A stretch of 64,000 nucleotides of DNA from JABWCE01 sp964355045 (GTDB taxonomy: Bacteria > Bacteroidota > Bacteroidia > NS11-12g > UBA9320), in assembly GCA_964355045.1 (NCBI GenBank), contig CAYHCM010000004.1, positions 1 through 64,000 on the forward strand, read 5' to 3'. The notes under the pieces were generated by a model. That model saw only the letters and a program-made list of their open reading frames with translations, had not been told where the DNA came from and did no database searches. Shown here piece after piece: positions 62,813 to 64,000 of this stretch (position 1 is its first letter; every line of letters begins with the position of its first letter). A program made the translations under genes and the position numbers.

Positions 62813-64000
62813 ATATAAGTTTGGGTTGTATTTTTCTTCACGCAAAAGGAATTCAATTTGCTGTCAGCAAAATTCATTTCAAACGTTCGTTCTTTCAATT
62901 TAAATTTTAAAAAATTAGCCTTTGCAATAGTCTTGTATTTTATGGTTTTGGGTGAATTAGGATTATCACATTCCACACATTCTGAAGTATAATTGGCTTT
63001 GGTAAATAAAATAAACGGAGCAAAAAAATCCTGAATAAAACGGGTAATTCCATTATTGAAATGAATGATTGGATAACTATCTGTCACAATTAAATTTGCG
63101 TAGCAACCCAACAATATTTTATAATTGGCCAAATAAAAATCGAAGAGCAATGAATTTTTACTACCCTCAAAATCGTAGCAATAAAACATAATGCCATCAT
63201 TTACAAACCATAGCGTTGATTTTGTTTTTGAACACTGAATATAAGTCCGGTTCCATTCATCCGTTAATACTTTCCACTCTATGCGGTCTTCTGTTTTGTT
63301 TTTATTTATAAACTTAATGGTTTTTCCCGGTTGCAAATCATAACTTTTTATAAGCAAATCAGCCGTTTCTACATTGCTAATAATGTCACCTTCTTTGGGT
63401 ACTTCAAATGTTTTTAAACGCGTTTCATTATTTATTTTTTGCAAATAATAGGCAATAGGATAAGGGTAAGTTTTCTCCCCGATTATGGGTGACAATTGTA
63501 ATTGAAAATGCAAATGTGGCTCGGGCGACCGGCCTGAATTGCCGCAAGTTGCCAGCACCATTCCTTTGGTTACATAATCGCCAATTATTACTTTAAAACT
63601 ATCTTTTTTGATATGTGAAAGCTGAGAGAACAACCCATTCTGATGATTAAGAATGATGGTATTTCCCCAATTATTTTTTGAATCAACACTGTTTATGGGG
63701 TTTTCTTCAACTGTATTAATTATATCGTAAACAAAGCCATTGTAGGGCGCTACAACCGGTTTATCATAACAATAAAAATCCTTACAATCGGTGCCCGGCA
63801 ATTTATAGGTATTGCTTTTTTCATCTGCTATCACAAAATCCAAAGCTTTGCTCCAATCTCCCAAATGAGTTAAGGAGCCATCATATCCCTGGCTTACTTT
63901 CCATTCGCCCCAAAACGGAAAGGCAATTTTGGCCAAATGTGAATTTTGAAACCGTTTGGTGGTTGAAAGATATTTATAAATTGTTTTTTCGGCAGAGTAA
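62797..64000 (-). CDS. M23-family metallopeptidase, 5' partial
   Basis: This is a LytM/M23 endopeptidase domain protein, which cleaves peptidoglycan cross-links or acts as a substrate-binding homologue. The domain has GYDGSLTHLGDWSKALDFVI (His and Asp ligands), LSHIKKDSF, and HLHFQLQL (His-x-His). The frame stays open through 64000, so the start lies beyond the window; TTG 63936 is internal. The C-terminal half has no recognised domain and ends with a basic, Cys-containing tail. It overlaps the next gene by 16 bases. Confidence 0.88.
   Translation of the reverse strand, partial: YSAEKTIYKYLSTTKRFQNSHLAKIAFPFWGEWKVSQGYDGSLTHLGDWSKALDFVIADEKSNTYKLPGTDCKDFYCYDKPVVAPYNGFVYDIINTVEENPINSVDSKNNWGNTIILNHQNGLFSQLSHIKKDSFKVIIGDYVTKGMVLATCGNSGRSPEPHLHFQLQLSPIIGEKTYPYPIAYYLQKINNETRLKTFEVPKEGDIISNVETADLLIKSYDLQPGKTIKFINKNKTEDRIEWKVLTDEWNRTYIQCSKTKSTLWFVNDGIMFYCYDFEGSKNSLLFDFYLANYKILLGCYANLIVTDSYPIIHFNNGITRFIQDFFAPFILFTKANYTSECVECDNPNSPKTIKYKTIAKANFLKFKLKERTFEMNFADSKLNSFCVKKNTTQTYICEVV

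Overview
The window looks like a chromosomal contig from an AT-rich Bacteroidota bacterium, probably an assembled draft or metagenome-derived genome. Evidence: LptD/LptE, a Bacteroidetes-type MlaD, many signal-peptide proteins ending in type IX secretion (T9SS) sorting domains, DUF1573, DUF3276 and DUF4199 families, and repeated TAnnTTTG promoter boxes of the Bacteroidetes kind. Two 100-N gaps (16374-16473 and 56144-56243) are each flanked by an exact 55-base duplication, which points to unmerged assembly overlaps.

Layout. 1-5.9 kb: homogentisate dioxygenase (cut by the window edge), a MlaD/amidase pair, and lptD. 6.0-8.5 kb: an ATPase plus Toprim-like gene pair that resembles phage-defence modules, then two small membrane proteins. 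8.58-9.11 kb: a minus-strand operon of five atypical tRNA genes (Pro, Gln, His, Arg, Leu) behind a 23-codon leader ORF and an intrinsic terminator. 9.3-25 kb: mainly envelope and housekeeping genes (PBP1A, a phospholipase-C-like hydrolase, rhomboid, LpxB, SurE, SecG, LptE, a sigma-54 activator, MiaB), broken by a 147-bp tandem repeat and palindromic elements. 25-31 kb: AI-2E transporter, RhuM, ABC ATPase, acyltransferase and small conserved proteins. 31-40.6 kb: leucine-dehydrogenase-like enzyme, NusB, YajC, CoaE, a phosphoribosyltransferase, UvrC and Frr. 40.8-57.6 kb: membrane, secreted and lipoprotein genes, including a MbnP/MbnH-like pair, a frameshifted adenylate cyclase and a gap-split FG-GAP protein. 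57.7-59.7 kb: tRNA-Ala followed by an AbiE type IV toxin-antitoxin system. 59.9-64 kb: T9SS cargo, TPR proteins and an M23 peptidase cut by the window edge.

The main discovery candidate is the tRNA operon at 8578-9109. Its five tRNAs have anticodons UGG, UUG, GUG, UCG and UAG, which together can read all sixteen codons that begin with C. The leader ORF contains nine consecutive codons that all begin with C (His-Gln-Pro-Leu-Gln-Leu-Arg-Pro-His), using exactly the five amino acids of the operon's tRNAs. The leader is followed by an 8-bp terminator stem with a U tract just before tRNA-Pro. A segment at the end of the leader ORF can form an 8-bp antiterminator helix with the terminator's 5' arm. 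This is the architecture of ribosome-stalling attenuation, applied to tRNA genes themselves: shortage of C-box tRNAs would stall the leader ribosome and switch on the tRNAs that cure the shortage.
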